Assembly: GCF_900106565.1 (NCBI RefSeq)
Contig: NZ_FNNJ01000005.1
Span: forward strand, 173,114 to 237,113
Reading direction: 5' to 3'
Source: Lutibacter oricola
GTDB taxonomy: Bacteria; Bacteroidota; Bacteroidia; Flavobacteriales; Flavobacteriaceae
DNA length: 64,000 nucleotides
Part shown: positions 38,767 through 47,982 of the stretch, in pieces
Layout: the number at the start of each line of letters is the position of its first letter
Position numbering within the stretch: the stretch's first letter is position 1
Translations under genes and position numbers: made by a program
Notes under the pieces: model-generated
What the model saw: the letters and a program-made list of their open reading frames with translations, nothing else
The model's database searches: none
What the model was told of the DNA's origin: nothing

Positions 38767-40455
38767 TTATGGTCTTACTTCTAATTCAATAAAAGAAAAA
38801 TCATCTAAATACATTGTTTGTCTACCTGATGAGGCATTTTGATTTATATTAGGATGAACCACAATTGTTACCTTTTTCTTAGCTTCAAGAGCTGGAACAG
38901 TAACAACATGCTCTACTTTCACCCATTTTTCTCTTTCTAATCCATCTAAATTCCATACTCCAGATTTATTTATTGGAACTACATCTCCCCAAGTATAAAA
39001 ACCACCCATAGTGTTTCCTGCTTCTAGATATACCATAAATGATATTTTATAAGTACCTGCTGGTATTTTATCTATTGTTCCTAAACCAAAGGTGTGTAAT
39101 TGATACTGTTTACCTATTCCATCTACTGAGAACTTCATACTTGCATCTCCTGAAAATGCTTTTTCTTGCGTACGTGACCAATTTGGATCAGCTTCTGTTC
39201 CATTTGCTCCTACCCAAAATGCACCAGATGGTCCTGCATAAGCTCTATTTAACGCTCCTAAAGATGGCTCAAAGCCAGACCAACTATTAGAAACTAAAAT
39301 ATTATTTCCAAAATGCATATTTGCATATTTAGCATCAAAATCTAACAGATCTCTTTCATCTAACGATTTTATTTCTCCGCCATTATAAGCTACAGTAACC
39401 ACATCGCTATTATAAATTGGTTCAGCTAGTGTTAATTCGATTAAAGTTCCATCATCTTCATTTACTCTTGCTGTTTGCACAGCTATATCTCCGCTAAATC
39501 CAGACACACTATTAGTTACGTGAACTGTAAAATTCTCTTCTTCACCTGTAAATGGCTCTACCAATCCAGATACTCTAAAAGAAAGAGTTTCATCTTCCTC
39601 CTCTTTGACTGGTCCAACAAACTCAAAAGGCAGTGTAGATTGAGTTACAGTAACTCTTAAAGGAATTACTTTTTCTGCATTTGTTGTTGGAGGTGAAGTT
39701 CTTAAAGATCTTATTGTACCTGCTAAATAAGTTCCAAGTTTATAAAATTTAATAGTCGCTTCTTCAGCTCCCGTTTGTGTTGGAAAACCATCTGGAGTAA
39801 ACCAAGTTCTTCCTGTTGGTCTATCTTCAGTAGTTAAATCTACAAAAGTTAATGAAGCTCCAGATTCAACCTCAACTTCTGGCCAAGTTTCTGAATCTTC
39901 TAAATTTGGTTCATCTTCAGCTGTAATATTTAACACCTCAACTCCTTCTTTTAATACTTTAAAAGCTGGTAATAGTTTACCATAAATATCGAATGTAAAC
40001 GTAGTGTCAATTACCCAAACGTCGCCTACTTTATGAGATTGTAAAATTCTATCTGCGCCTCTATATGTTACAGAGTCTTTAAATTCATTATACAATCTTA
40101 CTTTGTTTATTCCTTGATTTCTGAATAACACATGTGCTTTAACCTCATCTATTGATATGCCAGCATCTTCATTTATAAAAAGAGGTAAAGAATCATTCTT
40201 TTTAAAACCTTCATTCAAAAAATTATTTCCTTCTTCAATTTCCCATTTATGAACCAAAGCTCCTTGAGATAAATCTAAAAAAGACACAAAAGAATCTGCG
40301 TGTAAACTAAATGGATCTTGCGAAAACTCATCTATACTTAGCAGCCAACTAATGTCTGACAATTCATCAGGAGCTGTGTAATCTTCATATTCTTCTTCGC
40401 AGCTTAAAAAGAAAACTAAGCTAAAAAGAAACAGTATATATTTTATATTTTTCAT
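38767..40455 (-). CDS. Surface glycan-binding lipoprotein (SusE/F-position protein)
   Basis: A 562-residue lipoprotein with lipid cysteine C19 followed by EEEYED, an acidic run typical of the surface-export signal of Bacteroidota lipoproteins. The middle part (about 190-370) looks like PKD/Ig-type beta domains. The last 170 residues (about 390-562) resemble a beta-sandwich carbohydrate-binding domain, with STMKFSVDG-like strands and the ending MYLDDFSFIEL. It follows SusD by 11 nt. By position it should capture carrageenan chains at the cell surface before SusCD uptake. No enzyme motif is apparent. Confidence 0.75.
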   Translation of the reverse strand: MKNIKYILFLFSLVFFLSCEEEYEDYTAPDELSDISWLLSIDEFSQDPFSLHADSFVSFLDLSQGALVHKWEIEEGNNFLNEGFKKNDSLPLFINEDAGISIDEVKAHVLFRNQGINKVRLYNEFKDSVTYRGADRILQSHKVGDVWVIDTTFTFDIYGKLLPAFKVLKEGVEVLNITAEDEPNLEDSETWPEVEVESGASLTFVDLTTEDRPTGRTWFTPDGFPTQTGAEEATIKFYKLGTYLAGTIRSLRTSPPTTNAEKVIPLRVTVTQSTLPFEFVGPVKEEEDETLSFRVSGLVEPFTGEEENFTVHVTNSVSGFSGDIAVQTARVNEDDGTLIELTLAEPIYNSDVVTVAYNGGEIKSLDERDLLDFDAKYANMHFGNNILVSNSWSGFEPSLGALNRAYAGPSGAFWVGANGTEADPNWSRTQEKAFSGDASMKFSVDGIGKQYQLHTFGLGTIDKIPAGTYKISFMVYLEAGNTMGGFYTWGDVVPINKSGVWNLDGLEREKWVKVEHVVTVPALEAKKKVTIVVHPNINQNASSGRQTMYLDDFSFIELEVRP

Positions 40456-40466
40456 GATTATATTTT

Positions 40467-42239
40467 TTAGTTAATATTAGGGTTTGAACTAACCTCTGAA
40501 AGTGGAAGTGGAAAAGTTCCATTCAATTTCTCGCTATAATTTGCAGCTGGAGTATCGTACTCATAATCTACAATAATTGACGAACCACCTATTGCTCCTG
40601 ATGGATCTATTACTATTGAAGGAAAGTTCCATTTTGTTTTTGTAACACCTGCTGAGTTTACGTACTTGTATGGCACACCATAATACACTTCATTAGATAA
40701 TTCTGCAAATCTTTGTTCTAATCCAATACCTTCAGATTGTTCCCATCTTTTAAAATCTATGTATCGTGTTGCATAACCTTCTACACACATTTCTAATGCT
40801 TTTTCTTCATTCATTAAATGCTCCATTAACTCACTAGCTGTATAAGTTTCTTCATTATATGTGTGAACAGTATCTGATCCTGATTCACCTAGTAAAACTA
40901 AGCCCCATCTTTGTCTAATTTTATTCATTAGTTCAATTGCTGCATCCAAGTCTCCTGTTTTAATTTTACATTCTGCTTGCATTAACATAACATCCGCTAA
41001 TCTATTCATTGTAACATTTTTACCTGAACGAACCGCTCCGTAAGGCAATGCACTTTCAGCTTCAACAATATCGTGATTCGAATACTTTTTCCACCATCCA
41101 TAACCCCAAGCGGTTCCGTGAAATTTTCCATTTTCTGTTACTGTACCTGTTAAATAATACTCTGTTTGATTATCTTCAACTATCGCCGCCATTGCAGAAG
41201 CTCTTAGAGGTACATTACGTAATGTTTTTCCAGTACTTGGATCATCATAATAGTTTCTATTATCTAATGGATCCATTTGTTCTGTTTTAAATCTCCAAAC
41301 CATCCAAGCAGGGATAGTTGGCCCAACCGTATTTGTAAATATTTGACCTAAAGTTGTTGATACTGCCTCTCCACTCCAAACATTTTCTTCTGGTTTTAAA
41401 TCAGAGCTAAAAGTAACTTCAAAAATAGATTCTTCATTGTGTTCTCCTTCAGTTGTAAACAACCTATCCATGTCATATACTAATTGATAACCGTGATTGT
41501 CAATTACATCTTCAAAATATGTCATTGCAGTAGTGTAATCAAATTCGTTTAAATAAATTGAACCTAAAATTGTAGCTGCCGCTCCAGAAGTTGCTCTATT
41601 CAAATCGTTAGAATTTGGATATTCTCCTTTTTTATATAAGTTATCGTAAGCATATTCCATATCAGTTTTAATAAAAGCTAATACTTCTTCTGCTGGCGAA
41701 ACTGCTTTGTTTATTTCTTCGTCTGTTAATGGGTTTTTTTCTCTTAGAATTACGCTGCCATTGTTATAAACTGTATATAAATAATAATGAAATAATCCTC
41801 TTAAAAACTTAGCTTGCGCCATTTGGGAAGTCCATTCTAAATCTTCGCCATATTCTCCTTGAATATTTTCTAAAGCTTCAATTACTTGGTTAGCTCTAAA
41901 AATACCTTTGTAATTAGCTTGCCATCTTTCAATTATAGCTTCAGAGCTATTTGTAAAGGTTTGGTTGTAATACTCGTTTATATTGTTCGGAGCAGGACGC
42001 CCATAACCAGGCCAACCTTGATCTGTTCTAATAGCATCTTCAACTACTCCTAAAATAAACCTGTCGTGTAACGTATGGTAAGTTGCATTTAGACCAGCTC
42101 CTGTTTCATCTAAGTTTCTCCAGTAGCTATCTTTAGCTATTTCATTTGGATTAACCTCTGTTAAATATTCATCTCCACAAGCGCTAAATAGGCCTACAAT
42201 GAAGGTAAATACTAATATTTTTAAACTTATATTTTTCAT
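40467..42239 (-). CDS. SusD/RagB-family glycan-binding lipoprotein
   Basis: A 590-residue SusD-like protein with lipid cysteine C21 (FSACGDEYL) and the conserved N-terminal LTEVNPNEIAKDSYW segment. TPR-like helices are implied by ALENIQGEYGEDLEWTSQMA and similar stretches, and the family's C-terminal half contains LMLMQAECK-type helices (DVMLMQAECKIKTG). It forms the lid of the outer-membrane SusC pore and binds the incoming oligosaccharide. It lies 12 nt after susC in the same operon, followed by the surface glycan-binding protein. Confidence 0.93.
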   Translation of the reverse strand: MKNISLKILVFTFIVGLFSACGDEYLTEVNPNEIAKDSYWRNLDETGAGLNATYHTLHDRFILGVVEDAIRTDQGWPGYGRPAPNNINEYYNQTFTNSSEAIIERWQANYKGIFRANQVIEALENIQGEYGEDLEWTSQMAQAKFLRGLFHYYLYTVYNNGSVILREKNPLTDEEINKAVSPAEEVLAFIKTDMEYAYDNLYKKGEYPNSNDLNRATSGAAATILGSIYLNEFDYTTAMTYFEDVIDNHGYQLVYDMDRLFTTEGEHNEESIFEVTFSSDLKPEENVWSGEAVSTTLGQIFTNTVGPTIPAWMVWRFKTEQMDPLDNRNYYDDPSTGKTLRNVPLRASAMAAIVEDNQTEYYLTGTVTENGKFHGTAWGYGWWKKYSNHDIVEAESALPYGAVRSGKNVTMNRLADVMLMQAECKIKTGDLDAAIELMNKIRQRWGLVLLGESGSDTVHTYNEETYTASELMEHLMNEEKALEMCVEGYATRYIDFKRWEQSEGIGLEQRFAELSNEVYYGVPYKYVNSAGVTKTKWNFPSIVIDPSGAIGGSSIIVDYEYDTPAANYSEKLNGTFPLPLSEVSSNPNIN

Positions 42240-42251
42240 GATATTTTATTC

Positions 42252-45200
42252 TTAAAAATTAAAATTCAACCCAACCACATATTGCTTAGATGTTGGACCT
42301 ACACCTCTATCTAAACCTCTACCTGTAATACCTCCTCCAATTTCTGGGTTATAACCCTTATACTTTGTAATTGTTAATGGGTTTTGTGCTCTTACGTATA
42401 CTCTTAAAGAAGAAAATCCAATTTTTTCAAGTTTTTCCTTAGGAAGTTTATATCCTAAAGTAATTGCTTTTAATCTTATATACGATCCATCTTCCATCCA
42501 TCTATCACTATATCCAATATAATTAGGATGTTTTTTAATATCACCTCTATATGCCGGGATAGTAGTATCTTGATTATCTTCAGACCATTGGTATATTAAA
42601 TCTTTATGTCTTCCATAAGCAAATGCTGTTGCTCTTGATCCATTCATTATTTCTTGACCAACTGCTGCAAACCAGTTCATTTGAAAATCGAAATTTTTAT
42701 AAGCTGTACTTAATGTATAACCAACTTCAAATTTTGGCAATCCGCTACCGCTATAAACTCTATCTTCTCCGTTTAATTTTTTATCATTATTAACATCTTT
42801 ATACATGGCATCTCCCATTTGAGCTGAAGGTACAATTTCTTGATAAGCAGCTAATTTTTCATCGGTATTAATAATTCCATCTGTTTGCCATAAAAAGAAA
42901 GCTCCTGCTTCTCTACCAACTGCTAGAGCTGTAATTTGAGATTGATCTCTTGCTCCATTTACTAAGCCCCAATCACTAGTTAGCAAATAATTAGATTGCC
43001 CTTTAATTTTAGTAATCTCATTTTTATTAGTTGTAAAAGTTCCGTCCATTCTATACCAAAACTTACCTATTCTATTTTGGTGTCTCATTGAAAGTTCGAA
43101 TCCTTTATTTACCATATTACCAACATTTAGAGTTACCTGAGCATTATCTCCTCCACCTGCTGATGGCGATAATACTACTGGAAATAACATGTCCTTTTTA
43201 TCAGTATTATAGTATTCTGCAGAAATGGTTAACTTGTTTTTAAATAAGCCTAAATCTACACCAATGTTAGTTTGAGTAGTAGTTTCCCACTTTAACAACT
43301 CGTTAGAGTAAGTAGTTTGAATTGCACCTAAACTTAATTGCTCATTACCATTCTCATCTACAGATAAATAATCTACATTTTGCGTAATACTTGGTGCGTA
43401 CAAATACGATCGTATTCTTTGGTTACCAACTTCACCTCTAGAAGCTCTAAACTTAAAATTATTTATAGTACTTTTTAATGGTTCCCAAAAACCTTCATCA
43501 GAAACATTCCAAGCAAAAGCTACTGAAGGAAACATTCCCCATTTATTACCTTCTGGAAATTTAGAAGAACCATCTCTACGTACACTCGAACTAAAAAGGT
43601 ATTTACCTTTATAATCATACTGAACCCTACCTATAACACCTATTAATTTATCAATATAATTAAATCCAGAACCAACCTCAGATTCTAAAGTTGCTCCATC
43701 TAAAACCGTTATATCTGGGTTAGTTGCACCTGCTCTTCTAGCAAAATAAGTATCATACTCATATCTTTCTGAAGTAGCAAAAACAGTTCCTGTTAACTTA
43801 TGATCTCCTATTTTTTTTTGATAAGTTGCACCAACCTCAAAGTTTAATGCTTTTCTATATCCAGAATCCATTCTAACATAACTTTGAGAAGGGTTACTAA
43901 ATATTTGTCCTGTTTGATAATTTTTTAGCTCTTGATAAGGAACTACTCTTTTACCATAAGTATTTGTGAATACTAAACCAGCATTTCCAGTTAGTTTAAA
44001 TCCATCGAACAATTCATAATCTATTTTAAATGAAGCATTTCCTCTTGTAGTTTTTGTATACTGAGTACTTCTTAAACTGTTTATTACCCAACCTAATCTA
44101 TTAGATTCGTCACCGGCACTTTCTAATAAATCAAATTCACCTAAATCAATACCAGGTTGGTAAGGATAATATCTTATTGTTTGTCCTAATAAATAATTTG
44201 GAGAAACATCTCTATGATCTGAAGATAAACCTGCGCTAGTTTGTATTCTTAATTTATTTTTTTTGTATACCGTATTAGCTCTGGTGTTAAAACGTTCATA
44301 GCCAGAATTAATCATTAAACCTTTTTGATCAAAAAGACCAACACTTACATTATAAGTAATGTCTTCTGTACCACCAGAAATATTAGTATTAAAATTTATT
44401 GTTGGTACATTATCTCTAAACACTAACTTGTTTAGGTCTGTTTCATTTTGAAAACTATATGGTAATCTTTCTATTTGTAATGTTTGATCTCCATCTGCAA
44501 CTCCAGTAACATTTTGCTGTGCAACTATATTAAAAAACAATTGTTCAGTAGAATTCATTAATGGAAGTGTTGCATTTCTAGTTTCTATAGCATAACTAGC
44601 GGTACTTCTAACTTGTAAAGATCCTGCTTTACCTTGCTTGGTTGTAATTAAAATTACTCCTGTTGCACCTCTAGAACCATAAATAGCTGTTGACGCAGCA
44701 TCTTTTAAAATATCAATAGTTTCAATATCACTAGGTGCAATTCTTGGGTCTCCTTCTTGAATTACACCATCTACAACAAACAATGGAGTATTATCACCCA
44801 AAGTAGTAATACCTCTAATTAATATTTCTGAATCTCCTCCAGGCTCGGTAGCACTAACTATACTAACTCCAGATGCCTGACCTTGTAAAACAGATCCTAA
44901 ATCTTGAGAAACAATGCGCTCTAAATCTTCAGATTTTACTTGTGTTACCGCACCTGTTAATTCTTTCTTTTTAACAGTTCCATAACCAATAACTACAACT
45001 TCTTCTAAACCTTGAACATCAGCAACTAAAGCAACATTCATTGTTTTTCCTTTTACTTTTAAAGCTTTGGTTTCCATACCTAAAAAGCTAAATTCAAGTA
45101 CATCCCCAATTTTTGCACTAAGCAAATAATTACCATCAAAATCTGTGGTTGTTCCATTAGTTGTACCTTGTATTAAAACAGTAACTCCTGGTATAGGAGC

Positions 45201-45332
45201 TCCATCATCTTTACCGGTAACAACACCCTGCACATTAATTTTTTGAGCTTGTATATTCAAACTGAATAACAAGGCGAACAGAGTAAGTAGCAAATAACTA
45301 CGCTTTGTTCTTTTAAATTCAATAAATTTCAT
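42252..45332 (-). CDS. SusC/RagA-family TonB-dependent outer-membrane transporter
   Basis: A 1026-residue TonB-dependent receptor: signal peptide (about 1-30), carboxypeptidase-regulatory-like domain (about 33-105), the SusC hallmark EEVVVIGYGT (110-119), plug domain (about 120-230) with LFVVDGV, and a 22-strand barrel ending in NFNF. It imports carrageenan oligosaccharides in partnership with SusD. It opens the three-gene operon. Upstream on the minus strand lies the shared operator and TTTG box, which suggests control together with the hydrolase operons. Confidence 0.95.
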   Translation of the reverse strand: MKFIEFKRTKRSYLLLTLFALLFSLNIQAQKINVQGVVTGKDDGAPIPGVTVLIQGTTNGTTTDFDGNYLLSAKIGDVLEFSFLGMETKALKVKGKTMNVALVADVQGLEEVVVIGYGTVKKKELTGAVTQVKSEDLERIVSQDLGSVLQGQASGVSIVSATEPGGDSEILIRGITTLGDNTPLFVVDGVIQEGDPRIAPSDIETIDILKDAASTAIYGSRGATGVILITTKQGKAGSLQVRSTASYAIETRNATLPLMNSTEQLFFNIVAQQNVTGVADGDQTLQIERLPYSFQNETDLNKLVFRDNVPTINFNTNISGGTEDITYNVSVGLFDQKGLMINSGYERFNTRANTVYKKNKLRIQTSAGLSSDHRDVSPNYLLGQTIRYYPYQPGIDLGEFDLLESAGDESNRLGWVINSLRSTQYTKTTRGNASFKIDYELFDGFKLTGNAGLVFTNTYGKRVVPYQELKNYQTGQIFSNPSQSYVRMDSGYRKALNFEVGATYQKKIGDHKLTGTVFATSERYEYDTYFARRAGATNPDITVLDGATLESEVGSGFNYIDKLIGVIGRVQYDYKGKYLFSSSVRRDGSSKFPEGNKWGMFPSVAFAWNVSDEGFWEPLKSTINNFKFRASRGEVGNQRIRSYLYAPSITQNVDYLSVDENGNEQLSLGAIQTTYSNELLKWETTTQTNIGVDLGLFKNKLTISAEYYNTDKKDMLFPVVLSPSAGGGDNAQVTLNVGNMVNKGFELSMRHQNRIGKFWYRMDGTFTTNKNEITKIKGQSNYLLTSDWGLVNGARDQSQITALAVGREAGAFFLWQTDGIINTDEKLAAYQEIVPSAQMGDAMYKDVNNDKKLNGEDRVYSGSGLPKFEVGYTLSTAYKNFDFQMNWFAAVGQEIMNGSRATAFAYGRHKDLIYQWSEDNQDTTIPAYRGDIKKHPNYIGYSDRWMEDGSYIRLKAITLGYKLPKEKLEKIGFSSLRVYVRAQNPLTITKYKGYNPEIGGGITGRGLDRGVGPTSKQYVVGLNFNF

Positions 45333-45373
45333 TCGGTTATTTTTATTTAAGTTTTACAGAAAATATCTTAATA

Positions 45374-45437
45374 CAAATGAATAATTTCTTAGCAAGGTTA
45401 TATTCCAATAAATTAGCACTTACCCAATCTATTTTAC
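45374..45437 (-). promoter_or_regulatory. Putative operator and promoter of the SusCD operon
   Basis: On the minus strand, GTAAAATAG starts at 45437 and a degenerate copy, CTAATTTATTG, starts 21 nt later at 45416. TTTGTATTAAG begins at 45377, exactly 39 nt after the second copy. A further GTAAGTG element at 45423 lies between them. The layout equals that of the eda and porter promoters, although the second half-site is weak. Confidence 0.5.
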
Positions 45438-45820
45438 CCAAGACTTAAAAAATGACCAATAACCATCTATTTTCAAAAAAAGAATAATTTAAGTGTAGCT
45501 TCAACAAATACAGAGCTTTGAAGGTTTTTTATTTAATTCTCAGTTTTTTAATTTTTTAAAAAAAACACCAAATTTTAACAAAATAACTTTCGAAAAGATA
45601 AATATGTGTTATAAAAAGATAATTTTTAAGTATTTATCGTTTAATCAATTGTTAGAATTTATAGTACTTCAATTATGAAGAGCTAACCACATAGAAAGTA
45701 AAAGCTTACAATGCAGATACTCATTCACTTTTCTAGACTAAGCAAACTCTTCAGAAGTTATAATTTGGTAATTATTGATTCTATATTTGATTTTACTTAC
45801 CTTTAAAAAGGAGAGGGTTT

Positions 45821-46000
45821 ATGTTTTATGTATTATACGCTCTTGCGAATATATTTTACAAAACAAAATGTAGCGTTTTGCTAACACTGTATTACTTGCT
45901 AAATATTCTATTTTATACTAGTGTTACTTATGGAAACGTATTTGTTAAAAGTTTATATTTTAATAAAATTCTGAATCAAGCTTTGAATTACTTGTTCTGA
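45821..46000 (+). CDS. Possible 59-residue hydrophobic protein
   Basis: An ORF with ATG at 45821 and stop at 45998-46000. AAGGAGAGG ends 4 nt before the ATG and is an unusually good Shine-Dalgarno match for this phylum, where such sites are rarely used. The product has one or two hydrophobic stretches (VLYALANIFY, VLLTLYYLLNILFYTSV). A strong terminator lies 125 nt downstream. It has no recognised relatives and its composition could equally be that of AT-rich noncoding DNA, so I rate it low. Confidence 0.25.
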   Translation: MFYVLYALANIFYKTKCSVLLTLYYLLNILFYTSVTYGNVFVKSLYFNKILNQALNYLF

Positions 46001-46124
46001 AATTTTATTTAATTAATTCTATGCACGCATTGTTAAAGTTATAAATAAGAGCTTAAGTAATTATAATAATGATTATATTTGAGTGTTAGGTTTTCATAGG
46101 CCTAATCTTTTTCATAGCAATTTT

Positions 46125-46150
46125 CCCCACCCTTGAGGTGGGGTTTTTTA
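46125..46150 (+). terminator. Orphan rho-independent terminator
   Basis: CCCCACC (46125-46131) pairs with GGTGGGG (46137-46143) around a 5-nt loop, followed by TTTTTTATTT. It is GC-rich and strong, yet the only plus-strand candidate upstream is the 59-codon ORF or an unannotated small RNA. Confidence 0.8.
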
Positions 46151-46185
46151 TTTCCTTTTTAATATGATTAACAAAAAATAAAAAC

Positions 46186-46211
46186 CCTTGTAAAATATAG
46201 GATTTACAAGG
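46186..46211 (-). terminator. Minus-strand terminator behind a decayed tRNA-like end
   Basis: CCTTGTAAA (46186-46194) and TTTACAAGG (46203-46211) form a perfect 9-bp stem with an 8-nt loop. On the minus strand it is followed by GTTTTTATTTTTTG. It would have ended a transcript containing the tRNA-like fragment just upstream. Confidence 0.7.
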
Positions 46212-46235
46212 ATTAAGGTTTATTTGAGTATAACT

Positions 46236-46290
46236 CTAGTGACCTCGATAGGATTCAGACTTTCTGCTGATTACCCAATATTTAAAGGGC
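46236..46290 (-). other. tRNA 3'-end-like remnant, possible attachment-site scar
   Basis: Read on the minus strand, the stretch ends in GAATCCTATCGAGGTCAC, which looks like the T-arm and acceptor strand of a tRNA gene. The 5' half of a cloverleaf is absent and the T-stem does not pair. The terminator behind it is still intact. Integrative elements commonly insert at tRNA 3' ends and leave such pieces, so a former insertion site is possible. I could not assign an amino acid. Confidence 0.25.
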
Positions 46291-46521
46291 TCCTATGTCT
46301 TGTATTTTTTTGTTGACCGATTTGTTGACCTAACCATTAATATCTATTGGTTAATTTTAACTTTCAATCTTAAAACAAATATAAGATTTTCACATTAAGA
46401 AATAGCAATAATTAACATCAAATATTATGGTAATTGTTCTAGTAACATTAATTAAACTACCATATTATAATTACAAACTTCTGCTTATTTTATGTAAAAA
46501 ATATTTCATTTGTATTTAAAG

Positions 46522-46592
46522 CTGTTTCAAATTAAATTTAAGACGCTTCACGTAAAATTATCTATTTCAAGATACCTGTAACCGTACTTTTG
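46522..46592 (+). promoter_or_regulatory. Putative LytTR operator and promoter of the 158-residue lipoprotein gene
   Basis: CTGTTTCAA (46522-46530) and ACGCTTCAC (46543-46551) are 9-nt direct repeats exactly 21 nt apart. TACTTTTG at 46585-46592 is a full match to the TAnnTTTG promoter box, with its TTTG 46 nt after the start of the second 9-mer. The same elements and nearly the same spacing occur at 49242-49313. LytTR-domain regulators such as AgrA bind 9-bp direct repeats separated by about 12 bp. Confidence 0.6.
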
Positions 46593-46617
46593 AATAGAAA
46601 TTTAAAACTAATATATT

Positions 46618-47094
46618 ATGAAAAATCTTAAGTATTCACTAATTATGATTATTGCTATTAGCATATCTTTTATATCATGTAGCAATGACAACGACAATGA
46701 CCACAATTACCATTTAGAGTATGTAAATACAATAAGTGCAGATCTTCCAGATGAATTTGACTACGGAAGTTTCTATGACATTGAAGTTACAATAGAATTA
46801 CCAAATAGTAGCTATTACCATTATGGACAATTTGACTATTTCTACGAAGGAACATCGAGACTAATTTATCCTATTGCACATGTAGATGATGGAATTGGAT
46901 ATAATCCAAGTATTAGAGAAACAACCTTTTCAATTCCAATTCATGTTCTACAAGATGAACCTTATATTTTTAAGTTTTATCAAGGTGAAGATTCTGATGG
47001 CGAAGATAAATTTTTAACAATTGAGGTTCCTGTAAATAATGAAAAATCAGTTGAAAAAATAGATCTAAATACCGATGAAACTGTTTACAAATAG
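46618..47094 (+). CDS. Small lipoprotein of unknown function
   Basis: 158 residues with a lipoprotein signal (C21 in SFISCSNDNDNDH). The acidic residues after the cysteine suggest a surface-exposed location. The rest is predicted beta-rich, with many tyrosines (SSYYHYGQFDYFYEG) and an EGTSR segment, perhaps a single beta-sandwich. I do not recognise the family. Its promoter carries the LytTR-type repeats, and the regulator genes lie immediately downstream on the other strand, so it is a likely target of that system. A bidirectional terminator separates it from them. Confidence 0.75.
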   Translation: MKNLKYSLIMIIAISISFISCSNDNDNDHNYHLEYVNTISADLPDEFDYGSFYDIEVTIELPNSSYYHYGQFDYFYEGTSRLIYPIAHVDDGIGYNPSIRETTFSIPIHVLQDEPYIFKFYQGEDSDGEDKFLTIEVPVNNEKSVEKIDLNTDETVYK

Positions 47095-47114
47095 TATTTA
47101 AGCAATTAATTCTA

Positions 47115-47154
47115 AAAAACCACTCATAAATTCTAATATTGAGTGGTTTTTTTA
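47115..47154. terminator. Bidirectional terminator between the lipoprotein and LytTR genes
   Basis: A perfect 12-bp stem, aaaaaccactca (47115-47126) with tgagtggttttt (47140-47151), has a 13-nt loop and T residues on the right and A residues on the left. It serves both convergent genes. Confidence 0.87.
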
Positions 47155-47210
47155 TAATCTAAATATCAATAGACCTTTTTTCTTGTTGTCTGCATAGTAT
47201 AATTATTTCG

Positions 47211-47975
47211 CTAATTATTCATCCAATTTTTAAATTCGGTTGCTTTTGCTTTACTAACAATTATTCGTTCTTTAAATGGTGGGTTTGTTTTTAAAACTAA
47301 TTTACCATTAAAATAAAATTTGATTTTTAAAACAGCTTCTCTATTAACAACAAATTGCCTGTTTACTCTATAAAATTTTGAAGTATCAATCTCTTCTACT
47401 ATACTTTCAAGTTTTTCATTAATAATAAATGATTTATTATCCAAAGTTATAGCTTTAATAATCCCTACTTCTATATAAAAATAAGCTATATCTGAAATTT
47501 TTAAAGGAATTAACTCATCTCTACTTTGAACTAAATAGGTTGACTTAAAAGTTTTATTATTTGAATTTAACAATTGTAAAACACTTTCAATTTGACTATT
47601 ATTAATTGTTGGCTCAGTTTTAACAATAGAATTAAATTTAATAATAGCATCTGCCAACTCTTCTTCATTTAATGGTTTTAAAAGATAATCGACACTATTA
47701 ACCTTAAATGCTTTTATTGCATATTGATCATAGGCCGTAGTAAATATTAAAGGAGTTTTAACAGTTACCTTATCAAAAATTTCAAATGATAAACCATCTG
47801 CTAAATGGATATCCATAAATATCAAGTCGGCTTCAATAGGTTTCGAAAAGAAATTAATAGAAGATTTAACAGAGTCTAAAACTTTTAACACCTCAATATT
47901 TGGGTCTATGTTTTTCAATAAATAAATTAAATTCTCACTTGCTAATACTTCATCTTCAACTATAATTACTTTCAT
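47211..47975 (-). CDS. LytTR-family response regulator
   Basis: 254 residues: receiver domain (1-120) with acidic pocket VEDE and phospho-acceptor D55 (FMDIHLADG), the conserved K in DYLLKPL, and a C-terminal LytTR DNA-binding domain (about 145-254, with FYRVNRQFVVN). It lies 7 nt after the sensor kinase and forms a two-component system with it. The 9-nt repeats before the two flanking plus-strand genes have the geometry expected for a LytTR dimer, so those genes are its probable targets. Confidence 0.92.
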   Translation of the reverse strand: MKVIIVEDEVLASENLIYLLKNIDPNIEVLKVLDSVKSSINFFSKPIEADLIFMDIHLADGLSFEIFDKVTVKTPLIFTTAYDQYAIKAFKVNSVDYLLKPLNEEELADAIIKFNSIVKTEPTINNSQIESVLQLLNSNNKTFKSTYLVQSRDELIPLKISDIAYFYIEVGIIKAITLDNKSFIINEKLESIVEEIDTSKFYRVNRQFVVNREAVLKIKFYFNGKLVLKTNPPFKERIIVSKAKATEFKNWMNN

Positions 47976-47982
47976 AGAATTA

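Larger units (their letters stand above)
45333..46617. other. 1.3-kb spacer between the glycan locus and the LytTR region
   Basis: The first 110 nt contain the SusC promoter. From about 45440 to 45800 I see only AT-rich sequence with stop codons in all frames. A possible 59-codon ORF follows at 45821 with a terminator at 46125. A decayed tRNA-like 3' end and a minus-strand terminator occupy 46186-46290, and a LytTR-type promoter begins at 46522. The mixture suggests an old insertion or recombination boundary. Confidence 0.6.
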
